The translations under genes and the position numbers were made by a program. Below, piece by piece: positions 9,662-18,200 of a stretch of DNA of 64,000 nucleotides. The stretch spans positions 1 to 64,000 of the forward strand of contig NZ_KB898937.1 of the NCBI RefSeq assembly GCF_000377945.1, read 5' to 3'. The DNA comes from Thioalkalivibrio sulfidiphilus. Its GTDB lineage: Bacteria; Pseudomonadota; Gammaproteobacteria; Ectothiorhodospirales; Ectothiorhodospiraceae. The notes under the pieces were generated by a model that was not told the origin of the DNA, searched no databases, and saw nothing but the letters and a program-made list of their open reading frames with translations. Numbering within the stretch: position 1 is the stretch's first letter; every line of letters begins with the position of its first letter.

Positions 9662-9825
9662 TGCCGCAGAGACGCAGAGGCGCGGAGAACTGAAAGGATC
9701 TGACAGGATTAACATGATTTACATGATGTAATACCAACACCGGTCAGGCCGGCTTTTTCAAATCCCGTTAATCATGTAAATCCTGTCACAAAAGATTTTC
9801 TCCGCGCCTCCGCGTCTCTGCGGCA
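9662..9825. repeat. Composite short-period inverted repeat (octad outer arms, decad inner arms)
   Basis: The outer arms (9662-9689 and 9798-9825) are built from 8-bp units of the CGCAGAGN type. The inner arms (9701-9728 and 9763-9788) are built from 10-bp units of the ACAGGATTNA type. The centre has CCGG-TCAGG-CCGG followed by five T (about 9740-9758), able to terminate fetAB transcription. It fills the gap between the convergent fetB and speE genes. Confidence 0.85.
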
Positions 9826-9843
9826 ATCCCTTCAGCCTTTAAC

Positions 9844-10695
9844 TCAGCCGTACAGCTTCTTGCGGAAGAACTCCGGGCAGGCGATGGCGGCGCGCTGGAT
9901 GGCGGCGTTGTAGTAGTGGGTCTCGAAGGGCTTCTTTTCCGCCTGTTCTTCCCGCAGGAATGTCACGGGCATGTCCTTGCAGGCCATGGTGGCGGTCCAC
10001 CAGCCGGAGGGGTAGCTGCACTGGGGGAAGTGCAGGGCGAGGGTGTCCAGGAAACCGGCGTTGCGCAGGCTGTCGTGCATGGGCTTGATGATGGAATCGG
10101 TGTGCAGCAGGGGTGACTCGCTCTGCTGCACCAGCAGGCCGCCAGGGCCGAGCGCCTTGATGCAGTCCCTGTAGAAGGCGGTGGAGAACAGGCCTTCCGC
10201 CGGGCCCACCGGATCTGTGCTGTCGATGATGATCACGTCAAGCGAGCCGGGTGCTGCGTCCTGCACGTACTTGATGCCATCGTCGAACAGGAGCTTCGCC
10301 CGCGGGTCGTCGTTGGAATCGCACAGCTCCGGGAAATATTTTTCGGACAGGCGCGTGACCCGCTCGTCGATGTCCACCTGGGTAGCGGACTTCACCTCGG
10401 GGTGCTTGAGCACCTCGCGCAGGGTGCCGCAGTCGCCGCCGCCGATGATGAGCACGTTCCTGGGATCGGAATGGGAATACAGCACCGGGTGAGACATCAT
10501 CTCGTGGTAGATGAAGTTGTCCCGGTCGGTGAGCATCACGCAGCCATCGATCACCATCAGGGTGCCGAAGCCCACGGTCTCGTAGATCTCGATCTTCTGG
10601 AACGGCGTCTGTTCCTCGTGCAGCTTTTCCTTCATGCGCAGCGAGAAGGCCGTGTCCTGATGGATCTCGGTGAACCAGGTGTTGTCCAGTGACAT
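9844..10695 (-). CDS. speE: Spermidine synthase
   Basis: A 283-residue aminopropyltransferase, making spermidine from putrescine and decarboxylated S-adenosylmethionine. Motifs include IIGGGDCGTLREVLKH (nucleotide loop), QVDIDERV and the catalytic IIDSTDPVGPA. I chose ATG at 10695 (MSLDNTWFTE), which matches family length; a longer in-frame start at 10806 would run through the divergent speA promoter. Divergent from speA across 109 bp, so polyamine synthesis genes share a control region. Confidence 0.95.
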   Translation of the reverse strand: MSLDNTWFTEIHQDTAFSLRMKEKLHEEQTPFQKIEIYETVGFGTLMVIDGCVMLTDRDNFIYHEMMSHPVLYSHSDPRNVLIIGGGDCGTLREVLKHPEVKSATQVDIDERVTRLSEKYFPELCDSNDDPRAKLLFDDGIKYVQDAAPGSLDVIIIDSTDPVGPAEGLFSTAFYRDCIKALGPGGLLVQQSESPLLHTDSIIKPMHDSLRNAGFLDTLALHFPQCSYPSGWWTATMACKDMPVTFLREEQAEKKPFETHYYNAAIQRAAIACPEFFRKKLYG

Positions 10696-10804
10696 GGGGT
10701 CGGGCTCCCAACGGGATGGGTGGAGGCAGTATGATAAAGCAAGCAAACTACATGTCCATGTCGGACCATCCGTCGGACATCCCTCCCAATCCACAGGAAT
10801 GCCC

Positions 10805-12688
10805 ATGACCGCCTGGACCCTGGACCAAGCCCGCGCCCTCTACAACATCGGCAACTGGAACGGCGGCTACTTCCATATCAACGACCGGGGCCGGGTGTGC
10901 CTGCGGGTGCCGGAGCGGCCCGAGCACCCGGGGGTGGACCTCTACGAGCTGGCCCAGTCCCTGCGGGAATCCGGCCAGTCCAGCCTGCCGGTGCTGATCC
11001 GCTTCCAGGACATCCTTACCGACCGGGTGCACCGCCTGCGCCAGGCCTTCGACAACGCCCGGGCCGAGACCGGCTTCACCGGCAACTACACCGCCGTCTA
11101 CCCCATCAAGGTCAACCAGCAGCGCTCCGTGGTGGAACAGATCCTCGAGGCCGGCGGCGATCGTGTGGGCCTGGAGGCGGGCAGCAAGCCGGAGCTGATG
11201 GCGGTGCTGGCGCTGTCGCGCCCCGGCGGCGTGATCGTGTGCAACGGCTACAAGGACCGGGAATACCTGCGCCTGGCCCTGATCGGCCGTCTGCTGGGCC
11301 ACCGGGTCTACATCGTCATCGAGAAGCCCTCGGAGCTGGACGGGGTCATGGAGGCGGCCCGGGACCTGGGTGTGCGCCCCATGCTGGGCATGCGCGTGCG
11401 CCTGGCCTCCATCGGCAAGGGCAAGTGGCAGAACACCGGCGGCGAAAAGGCCAAGTTCGGGCTCTCCGCCAGCCAGTCCCTCAAGCTCCTGGAGCGCCTG
11501 CGGGACGCGGACATGCTGGACTGCATGCAGCTGCTGCACTTTCACATGGGCTCCCAGATCGCCAACATCCGCGACATCCAGGCGGGCATGGGCGAGGCCG
11601 GGCGCTTCTACGCCGAGCTGCGCCGCCTGGGCGCGGACATCCAGGTGGTGGACGCCGGCGGCGGCCTGGGGGTGGATTACGAGGGCAGCCGCTCGCGCAA
11701 CGACTGCTCCATGAACTACAGCCTGCAGGAGTACGCCAACAACATCGTGCGCGGCATCATGAACACCTGCCGAGAGTACGACCTGCCCCACCCGCAGATC
11801 TTCACCGAGTCCGGCCGCGCGCTCACCGCCCACCACGCGGTGCTGGTGACCAACGTCATCGACACCGAGCGCGCCCCCGAGCAGGGCGACCTCTCGCCGC
11901 CCGCCGAGGACGAGCCCCTGATCCTGCAGGACATGTGGCAGCTCTACGAGAACGCCGAGGGCATCGCCCCCACCGAGGTCTACCACGACATGGCCCACTG
12001 GCTGTCCGAGGCCCAGGCCATGTATACCCACGGGGTGCTGGACCTGGCCCAGCGGGCCCGGGCCGAGACCCTGTACTTCGCCACCTGCCGGCGGCTGGTG
12101 AGCGACGCCTCACTGCGCCTGCCGGCGGACATCCGCCACGAGATCCACGAGAAACTCGCCGACAAGTACTTCTGTAACTTCTCGGTCTTTCAGTCCATCC
12201 CGGACGTCTGGGCCATCGACCAGATCTTCCCCATCATGCCCCTGCACCGGCTGGATGAACCGCCCGTGCGCCGTGCCGTGCTCCAGGACCTGACCTGCGA
12301 CTCCGACGGCCACGTGGACCGCTACGTGGAGGCCGGAGGTACCGATACCACCCTGCCCCTGCACTCGCTGCGCGAGGGTGAGCCCTACCTGCTGGGCATC
12401 TTCCTGGTAGGCGCCTACCAGGAGATCCTGGGCGACCTGCACAACCTGTTCGGGGACACCGACTCCATCAACGTGGCCCTGGAGGCCGACGGCGGCTACC
12501 GGCTGGAGCATCCGGAACGGGGCGATACCGTGGACGAACTGCTGCGCTACGTGCACTTCGATCCCGAGTCCCTGGCCGTCGCCTACCGCGAGAAGGTGGC
12601 CGCCGCGGGGCTCGACCAAGACCGGGGCCGGCGCATCCTGGCGGAACTGGAGCACGGTCTGTCGGGATATACCTACCTGGAGGAGTGA
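10805..12688 (+). CDS. speA: Biosynthetic arginine decarboxylase
   Basis: A 627-residue PLP enzyme converting arginine to agmatine, the first step of this putrescine route. The PLP lysine lies in the YPIKVNQQ motif; GLEAGSKPEL, FHMGSQI and DAGGGLGVDY are further family motifs. Start choice: ATG at 10805 has AGGA six bases upstream, whereas ATG at 10799 has none at usable spacing. Agmatine-to-putrescine genes are not in the window. Confidence 0.95.
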   Translation: MTAWTLDQARALYNIGNWNGGYFHINDRGRVCLRVPERPEHPGVDLYELAQSLRESGQSSLPVLIRFQDILTDRVHRLRQAFDNARAETGFTGNYTAVYPIKVNQQRSVVEQILEAGGDRVGLEAGSKPELMAVLALSRPGGVIVCNGYKDREYLRLALIGRLLGHRVYIVIEKPSELDGVMEAARDLGVRPMLGMRVRLASIGKGKWQNTGGEKAKFGLSASQSLKLLERLRDADMLDCMQLLHFHMGSQIANIRDIQAGMGEAGRFYAELRRLGADIQVVDAGGGLGVDYEGSRSRNDCSMNYSLQEYANNIVRGIMNTCREYDLPHPQIFTESGRALTAHHAVLVTNVIDTERAPEQGDLSPPAEDEPLILQDMWQLYENAEGIAPTEVYHDMAHWLSEAQAMYTHGVLDLAQRARAETLYFATCRRLVSDASLRLPADIRHEIHEKLADKYFCNFSVFQSIPDVWAIDQIFPIMPLHRLDEPPVRRAVLQDLTCDSDGHVDRYVEAGGTDTTLPLHSLREGEPYLLGIFLVGAYQEILGDLHNLFGDTDSINVALEADGGYRLEHPERGDTVDELLRYVHFDPESLAVAYREKVAAAGLDQDRGRRILAELEHGLSGYTYLEE

Positions 12689-12742
12689 TCCGCCCTCCTT
12701 CGCGGGTATACTCAAGCCTGTCGCGACACGGGGAGGACGCAC

Positions 12743-13540
12743 ATGGGCATCATGGACACGGCACTGCTGGTGGGGCTCGGTGGCGTTCTGCTCGGCTATT
12801 TGCTGGTGGTGCGCGCCGGCTTTCACCGGGAATTCGCCTGGGGCGTCATCACCCTGATCCCCGTGGTCTCCCTGGCCTTCGTGATGCTCTACTGGCGCAA
12901 GGCCCGTATTGGTTTCATCCTAAGCATCCTTGGCCTGATGGTCACTGCCGTCGCCCTCTACGGCGGCGCCGACCGCACCGTGGAACGTCAACTGGCGAAG
13001 CTGGGGATTGATGTGGACATCCCCATGCCGGTACAGCGCTTCTGGGAGGTGGAAGTCCCCAACGAGGAGTTGGTGCGGCGCATCGAGGCCGAGACCGGCC
13101 AGCCCCTGGTGATGGTGGAAGACAACCCCTACGCCCCCGTGGACATCCAGCCCCTGTCCCCCGCCGGCAGTTTCCGCGTTGAGCAGGCCCCGGCAGTCAC
13201 CCGGGCCTGGCGCGAGGCCCATCGGGAGGAACTGAGCCGGCTGGTGGGCGAACACATGCGCCTGACCATCAGCCCCGGCGCCACCCGCGAGGGCCTGCTC
13301 ACCAGCGTGACCGGCCCGACCCTGTTCCTGTCCCAGCGCACCGCCCAGGGCACCATCAGCTTCGAATACCGGATCCGTGACCTGCAATCCATCGAGGTCT
13401 GGGACGTGGCGGGCGCCCGGCCACGCATCCCCGAACCTGAGCCGGAGCTGACATCCGAGGGCGAACCGGACATCATCTTCGCCCCGCCCGACAGCGACAC
13501 CCCGCCGCCGACCGAGGAACAGCCGCCGCTGGACTGGTAA
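12743..13540 (+). CDS. Hypothetical membrane-anchored protein with Pro/Glu-rich tail
   Basis: 265 residues with three N-terminal hydrophobic helices (about 4-25, 32-50, 56-73) followed by a roughly 140-residue soluble region. The C-terminal 45 residues are rich in Pro and Glu, ending PPTEEQPPLDW. It has a strong GGGAGGAC ribosome site. I do not recognise a domain. It lies between speA and ycgL with short gaps. Confidence 0.75.
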   Translation: MGIMDTALLVGLGGVLLGYLLVVRAGFHREFAWGVITLIPVVSLAFVMLYWRKARIGFILSILGLMVTAVALYGGADRTVERQLAKLGIDVDIPMPVQRFWEVEVPNEELVRRIEAETGQPLVMVEDNPYAPVDIQPLSPAGSFRVEQAPAVTRAWREAHREELSRLVGEHMRLTISPGATREGLLTSVTGPTLFLSQRTAQGTISFEYRIRDLQSIEVWDVAGARPRIPEPEPELTSEGEPDIIFAPPDSDTPPPTEEQPPLDW

Positions 13541-13571
13541 GCCACACGACTCTCAGGAAGCACGCAGCATC

Positions 13572-13817
13572 ATGCAGGTCTACGTCTACAAAAGCCGCCG
13601 CAAGCCGGACACCTACATCTACCTGGCCAGGAAGGACGACTTCGAGGTCATCCCCGCGCCGCTCAAGCAGGTGTTCGGCACGCCGGAATTCGCCCTGGAA
13701 TTCGAGCTCACCCCGGAGCGAACCCTGGCCCAGGAAGACCCTAAGGCCGTGCTCGCCAGCCTGCGCGAGCGGGGGTTTCACTTGCAGATGCCGCCGCAAA
13801 ACGAAATCCCCCTGTAA
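13572..13817 (+). CDS. ycgL: YcgL-domain protein
   Basis: 81 residues matching the small YcgL family: MQVYVYKSRRKPDTYIYL, then FEVIPAPLKQVFG and a C-terminal GFHLQMPP. The family is gammaproteobacterial and of unknown function. It follows the membrane protein by 31 bp. Confidence 0.9.
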   Translation: MQVYVYKSRRKPDTYIYLARKDDFEVIPAPLKQVFGTPEFALEFELTPERTLAQEDPKAVLASLRERGFHLQMPPQNEIPL

Positions 13818-14152
13818 GCCTCTAGCCCGCAACAGGCGATGACAGCCGTGGATTTTTGACCCTCACAAGCGCGTCGTTGTATCCTCGATCCAATAACCAT
13901 TCATAAATGCGTCAGTGCCTCTGCACGAGACGCTCATTCAGACCTCTGGTTTTCCAAGTCACTCAAAACGCTCGGACCCCACCGGGATTGTTCGCGCCCG
14001 CCGCGACGAACCCGCCTACAGGGCCGCCCCAAAGGCCCTGGATAAACGCATATCCGCCCCATGGCGACCCTGAAAACAAGACCCGTATTGAACCCGTGCA
14101 GGGTCACCAATGGTTTGGTTTCGTTCTTTTTTCTGTCAATGAGGAGATGCCT
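13818..14152 (+). promoter_or_regulatory. Porin upstream region with candidate sigma-70 promoter and hairpin
   Basis: This 335-bp gap has no gene. TTGACC (13856-13861) and TATCCT (13880-13885), 18 bp apart, form a plausible promoter that would leave about 260 nt of untranslated leader. A hairpin CAGGGCC/GGCCCTG lies at 14019-14040. No recognised riboswitch or sRNA was identified. Confidence 0.4.
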
Positions 14153-15148
14153 GTGAAGCATAACAATGCCCTGATTGCCGGCGCCGTGGCCCTGGCCCTC
14201 GCCGTGCCCATGGCCGCCAACGCCAATGACATCAACTTCGACTTCTACGGTTCCGCCCGGGTACACGCGGAATCCGTACAGCCCGACGACACCTCGGTGC
14301 TGGATTCCTACACCGGCGTGCGCGATGCCTACTCACGGATCGGCTTCAACGCCGACTACGCGCTGAGCGACAACGTGGAACTGTTCGGTCAGCTGGAGCT
14401 GCCCCTGGACCTGGCCAACAAGGCGGTACAGGACCCCTGGGATCAGGACCAGGACATCCGTGTCGCCCAGATCGGCCTGCGCGGTGATTTCGGCACCTTC
14501 GCCTACGGGCAGATGTGGATGCCCTACTACAACACCATCGCCTACCCGGTGGACATGTTCAGCACCTACTACAGCGGCTTTGCCACCTTCACCAGCTTCC
14601 GCCTGGGCGATACCATCGCCTACTACAGCCCGAGCTTCGGCGGCTTCTCGGTAGCCGCTGCCTGGAGCGACAGCAATGGCGCCAACGGTGATGACCGCTA
14701 CCAGCTCACCGCCAGCTACAGCTTCGGCGACACCACCCTCGCCGCGGGCCTCGACGATTGGGGGGGAGATTTCAATTCACGCATCTGGGGTGTATCGCTC
14801 ATGCACACCATCGGCGACCTCTACATCGGCGCCAAGTACGAGGTCCATGACAGCGACATCGACAGCGGCTACGGTGCAGATGGCGACAGCGCCGTGAACC
14901 TCTACGCCGGTTACACCCTGGGCAAGAACACCTTCAAGCTCATGCTGGCCAACGTGGACAACTACGGTGAGGACATCGTGCATCTCGGGGTGGACCACCA
15001 GTTCAACGACCAGCTGAAATTCTTCGCCGAGTACTACTACGAGGAAGAGACCGCCGCCATCACCGAAAAGCGCGGTGGCCGCAATGAAACCGCCTGGGCC
15101 GCCAACGGCGGACAGGTGTTTGCCGCGGGCGTGCGCTACGACTTCTGA
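14153..15148 (+). CDS. Gram-negative general porin
   Basis: A 331-residue outer-membrane barrel. The signal peptide (VKHNNALIAGAVALALAVP...ANA|ND) is cleaved near residue 23. A 16-strand-type porin pattern follows (FYGSARVHAES, GLRGDFGTFAYGQMWMPYYN, FAAGVRYDF), ending in terminal Phe as needed for BAM recognition. The constriction loop contains acidic residues. Start choice: the GTG at 14153 has AGGAG six bases upstream, while the ATG at 14147 overlaps that site. Its neighbours are a stress protein and a betaine carrier, suggesting osmotic adaptation. Confidence 0.9.
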   Translation: MKHNNALIAGAVALALAVPMAANANDINFDFYGSARVHAESVQPDDTSVLDSYTGVRDAYSRIGFNADYALSDNVELFGQLELPLDLANKAVQDPWDQDQDIRVAQIGLRGDFGTFAYGQMWMPYYNTIAYPVDMFSTYYSGFATFTSFRLGDTIAYYSPSFGGFSVAAAWSDSNGANGDDRYQLTASYSFGDTTLAAGLDDWGGDFNSRIWGVSLMHTIGDLYIGAKYEVHDSDIDSGYGADGDSAVNLYAGYTLGKNTFKLMLANVDNYGEDIVHLGVDHQFNDQLKFFAEYYYEEETAAITEKRGGRNETAWAANGGQVFAAGVRYDF

Positions 15149-15260
15149 TCTCCTGCGCGAGGTGGGAGGCAAGGGTAAAGACACGACAAGGTCCTTGCCC
15201 TCCCGCACTCCGCTTCGCGCAAACACCCACCATCTCTGAACCGGAAGAGGAGCCCCGTTC

Positions 15261-15683
15261 ATGTTCAATAAGATCATGGTACCGGTGGATCTTGCGCATC
15301 TGGATGCGCTGGAGAAATCACTCACCGTCGCTGCCGACCTGGCACGACATTACCAAGCCGCACTGTGCTACGTCGGCGTCACCACTTCCCAGCCCAGCAC
15401 CGTGGCGCGAACCCCCGAGGAGTACCAGCAAAAGCTCAAGGCCTTTGCAGACGGGCATGCCCCGGACAACGGACATGTCCCCGACGCCCGCGTCTACAAC
15501 AGCCACGACCCGGTGACCGACCTGGACGACATCCTGGTCAGAGCCGTTACGGACATCGGTGCTGACTTGGTGGTCATGGCCACCCACCTGCCCGGACACC
15601 TGGATGCCATCATGCCCGCCAACGGCAGCAAGGTGGCTTCACACACCCGGGCGTCCGTCTTTCTCGTCCGCCCGGACGCCTAG
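15261..15683 (+). CDS. Universal stress protein, UspA family
   Basis: 140 residues with the Usp fold: MFNKIMVPVDLAHLDALEKSL at the start and a C-terminal MATHLPGHLDAIMPANGSKVASHTRASVFLVRP, where the GS/T region normally contacts ATP. The canonical G-2X-G-9X-GS motif is altered (first Gly present, others not clear), so nucleotide binding is uncertain. It lies 30 bp upstream of the BCCT transporter gene, a known pairing of Usp proteins with carriers. An imperfect hairpin (about 15155-15220) precedes it. The stop codon sits in a stretch resembling the MITE terminus. Confidence 0.88.
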   Translation: MFNKIMVPVDLAHLDALEKSLTVAADLARHYQAALCYVGVTTSQPSTVARTPEEYQQKLKAFADGHAPDNGHVPDARVYNSHDPVTDLDDILVRAVTDIGADLVVMATHLPGHLDAIMPANGSKVASHTRASVFLVRPDA

Positions 15684-15713
15684 CCCGAATATTTCCAAGC
15701 CAAGGGAGCTCTC

Positions 15714-17378
15714 GTGGAAAACAAAACTGACAAATCCCCGGAGAATCCGAACCAGTCCGTCGGCGTGCCCGCACCGGAGGGTGCCGCCAACCTGATCGAC
15801 ACCGATTACCAGATCGGCCAGGACAATTACCAGGCCAGCCCGCTGGGCGTGAACATCGACATCCACGGCGCGGTGTTCGCCATCTCATCCCTGGTGATCA
15901 TTGCCTTCGTGGTGCTCACCCTGGCCCTGCCCGAGCAGGCCACCTCCGTCTTCGTGGGCATAAGGGACTGGATCAACAGCAACATGACCTGGTTCATGCT
16001 GTTGTCGGCCAACGTCTTTGTGCTGCTGTGCCTGTTTCTGATCATCTCACCCCTGGGGCGGATTCGTATCGGCGGTGACAAAGCGACACCGGACTTCTCG
16101 CGGTTGTCGTGGTTCTCCATGCTGTTCGCCGCAGGCATGGGTATTGGCCTGATGTTCTTTGGCGTGTCCGAGCCCCTGTCCCATTACGGCACTGCCCTGG
16201 GCGGAACCAGCGTCGGTGAAGACGGTATCCGTACCGACTGGGCACCCCTCGGGGCCGCCGCGGGCGATCCAGAAGCGGCCGCGAGGCTCAGTATGGCCGC
16301 GACCATCTTCCACTGGGGCCTGCATCCCTGGGCCATCTATGCCATCGTGGCACTGGCTCTGGCCATCTTCGCCTACAACAAGGGGCTGCCCTTGACCGTC
16401 CGCTCGATCTTTTACCCCCTCCTGGGTGAGCGGGTCTGGGGCTGGCCGGGGCACGTCATCGATATCCTCGCGGTGTTCGCCACCTTGTTCGGCCTGGCCA
16501 CCTCCCTAGGTATCGGCGCACAGCAGGCATCGGCCGGACTGGAACACCTGTTCGGCATCGGCGGCGGCAACGTCACCTTGGTACTGCTGATCACCGGCAT
16601 CACCGCCGTGGCGGTGATCTCCATCGTGGCCGGCGTGGACAAGGGCGTGAAGCGCCTCTCTGAGTTCAACATGGTGCTGGCCTTCCTGCTGCTGATGTTC
16701 GTGGTGATCTTCGGACCCACCCTGCTGATCGCCACCGGCTTCATCAGCAACCTGGGCAGCTACCTGGCGCAACTGCCGTTCCTGTCCAATCCCTTTGCCC
16801 GTGACGACGCCAATTTCAGCCAGGGGTGGACCACCTTCTACTGGGCCTGGTGGATCAGCTGGTCACCCTTCGTGGGCATGTTCATTGCCCGCGTCAGCCG
16901 CGGCCGAACGGTGCGGGAGTTCCTGATCTCGGTACTGCTGATCCCCTCCGCCGTGTCCGTGTTCTGGATGACGACCTTCGGCGGGACCGCCATCCGTCAG
17001 CTCCAGGAAGGCTTTGAGGCCGCCGCCTCCGCGGACCTGCCGCTGCAGCTGTTCATGATGCTAAGTCAACTGCCTCTGGCCGAGATCACCTCTTTTGTCG
17101 CCATCATCCTGGTGCTGGTATTCTTCATCACCTCCTCGGACTCCGGTTCGCTGGTGATCGACACTATCACCGCCGGCGGCAAGATCGACGCACCCAAACC
17201 CCAGCGCGTGTTCTGGGGTGTGATCGAGGGGGCCATCGCCATCGCCCTGCTGTTGGGCGGTGGCCTGGCCGCCTTGCAGGCGATGGCGGTCTCCGTGGGG
17301 CTGCCTTTCACCCTGGTCCTGTTGGTGGGATGTTTCGCCATCGTCAAGGGATTGATGTCGGAACCCAGGCCTGCCTGA
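15714..17378 (+). CDS. BCCT-family betaine/choline transporter
   Basis: A 554-residue secondary transporter with about 12 helices, importing quaternary ammonium osmolytes such as glycine betaine. The family motif in helix 8 reads WTTFYWAWWISWSPFVGMF, the Trp-rich aromatic box for trimethylammonium groups; FGVSEPLSHY and GIGAQQASAGL are also typical. The N-terminal 45 residues are hydrophilic. GTG start with AAGGGAG upstream. Uptake of osmolyte fits a salt- or alkali-adapted organism. BetT, OpuD or ectoine specificity is not resolved. Confidence 0.93.
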   Translation: MENKTDKSPENPNQSVGVPAPEGAANLIDTDYQIGQDNYQASPLGVNIDIHGAVFAISSLVIIAFVVLTLALPEQATSVFVGIRDWINSNMTWFMLLSANVFVLLCLFLIISPLGRIRIGGDKATPDFSRLSWFSMLFAAGMGIGLMFFGVSEPLSHYGTALGGTSVGEDGIRTDWAPLGAAAGDPEAAARLSMAATIFHWGLHPWAIYAIVALALAIFAYNKGLPLTVRSIFYPLLGERVWGWPGHVIDILAVFATLFGLATSLGIGAQQASAGLEHLFGIGGGNVTLVLLITGITAVAVISIVAGVDKGVKRLSEFNMVLAFLLLMFVVIFGPTLLIATGFISNLGSYLAQLPFLSNPFARDDANFSQGWTTFYWAWWISWSPFVGMFIARVSRGRTVREFLISVLLIPSAVSVFWMTTFGGTAIRQLQEGFEAAASADLPLQLFMMLSQLPLAEITSFVAIILVLVFFITSSDSGSLVIDTITAGGKIDAPKPQRVFWGVIEGAIAIALLLGGGLAALQAMAVSVGLPFTLVLLVGCFAIVKGLMSEPRPA

Positions 17379-17400
17379 CTCGGGCTCTAGGGCTTTCCCA

Positions 17401-17426
17401 AAAGGCGGCCTTGGCCGCCTTTCTTT
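17401..17426 (+). terminator. Intrinsic terminator of the BCCT gene
   Basis: A perfect inverted repeat AAAGGCGGCC/GGCCGCCTTT followed by a T-rich tail, 22 bp past the stop codon and ahead of the convergent exonuclease gene. Confidence 0.85.
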
Positions 17427-17473
17427 CATCCCACAAGCTCCTAGCCCGCACTCACCTTGGAGCACTGTATGGG

Positions 17474-18196
17474 TTAAACCCAAAGCGTCGATACAGGCGT
17501 GTCCGGGCCGTAGTGCTTGGCGACCTGGGCCAGGAGAAGTTCCGCCGTGGCGATGGCATCCACCTTGGCATGGTGGGATGAATAGGCGGGTAGCCCATAA
17601 CGGGCGCGACTATCGGCCAGGCGTATGGAGGGCGGACGGACCCCGAAAAAGCCCTTGAGGCGTTGCATGAGCCCACCGCGCTGCTGCCGGGCCTCCAGGG
17701 ACATGGTGTCGATGACGGGGAACAAACAGCGCTCTCCTCGGCGCCGCAACACGGCGGCGTCCATGAACGGCCGCTCGATCGCCCGGTAATGCACCACCAC
17801 CACGCGGCCCGCAAGCGCTGCCAGGACTTCATCGAGCACGGCGTCCAAATCCGGCGCAGCGGCAACCTCCGAATGGGTGATGCGATGAAACTTGATGGAG
17901 GCCTCCGAGAGGGGAAGTGGTGGCTTAACGACCCAGTAATGCCCCTGTGCGGGACGGATGCGGCGCAGATCGAAGGGCACGATGCCGATACTCACGATCA
18001 CATCCCGCTCGGCGTCCATGCCTGTGGTCTCCAGGTCCAGGGCCGCCAGGGGCACCTCGCCAATGGGTGTCTCCTCGGACGGCAGCCCGGCGGCATAGAA
18101 ACGGCGCAGCGCAGGATCCCGGCAGGCCTGGCTCTGCCGAGAGAAGTATTCCTGCCAGGTGGGCAGGTCCTGCCCATTGCCTGTCTCGCCGGACAT
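17474..18196 (-). CDS. DnaQ-like 3'-5' exonuclease (DEDDh)
   Basis: A 240-residue protein with the exonuclease fold. D54 and E56 (LDLETTGMD), D146 (ERPFMD) and H209...D213 (HHAKVDA) supply the DEDDh metal-binding set. A Pol III epsilon role is unlikely because an N-terminal extension (1-48) precedes the fold and the partner gene is not holE- or rnhA-like. It starts 4 bp after the CNB-CBS-nucleotidyltransferase gene; these two are commonly paired beside solute symporters in proteobacteria. Confidence 0.82.
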   Translation of the reverse strand: MSGETGNGQDLPTWQEYFSRQSQACRDPALRRFYAAGLPSEETPIGEVPLAALDLETTGMDAERDVIVSIGIVPFDLRRIRPAQGHYWVVKPPLPLSEASIKFHRITHSEVAAAPDLDAVLDEVLAALAGRVVVVHYRAIERPFMDAAVLRRRGERCLFPVIDTMSLEARQQRGGLMQRLKGFFGVRPPSIRLADSRARYGLPAYSSHHAKVDAIATAELLLAQVAKHYGPDTPVSTLWV

Positions 18197-18200
18197 GGCG

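Noticed and set aside
15155-15220. Riboswitch or terminator before the universal stress gene
   Set aside because: There is an imperfect hairpin (GGGAGGCAAGG...CCTTGCCCTCCC), but no T-run and no known riboswitch motif.
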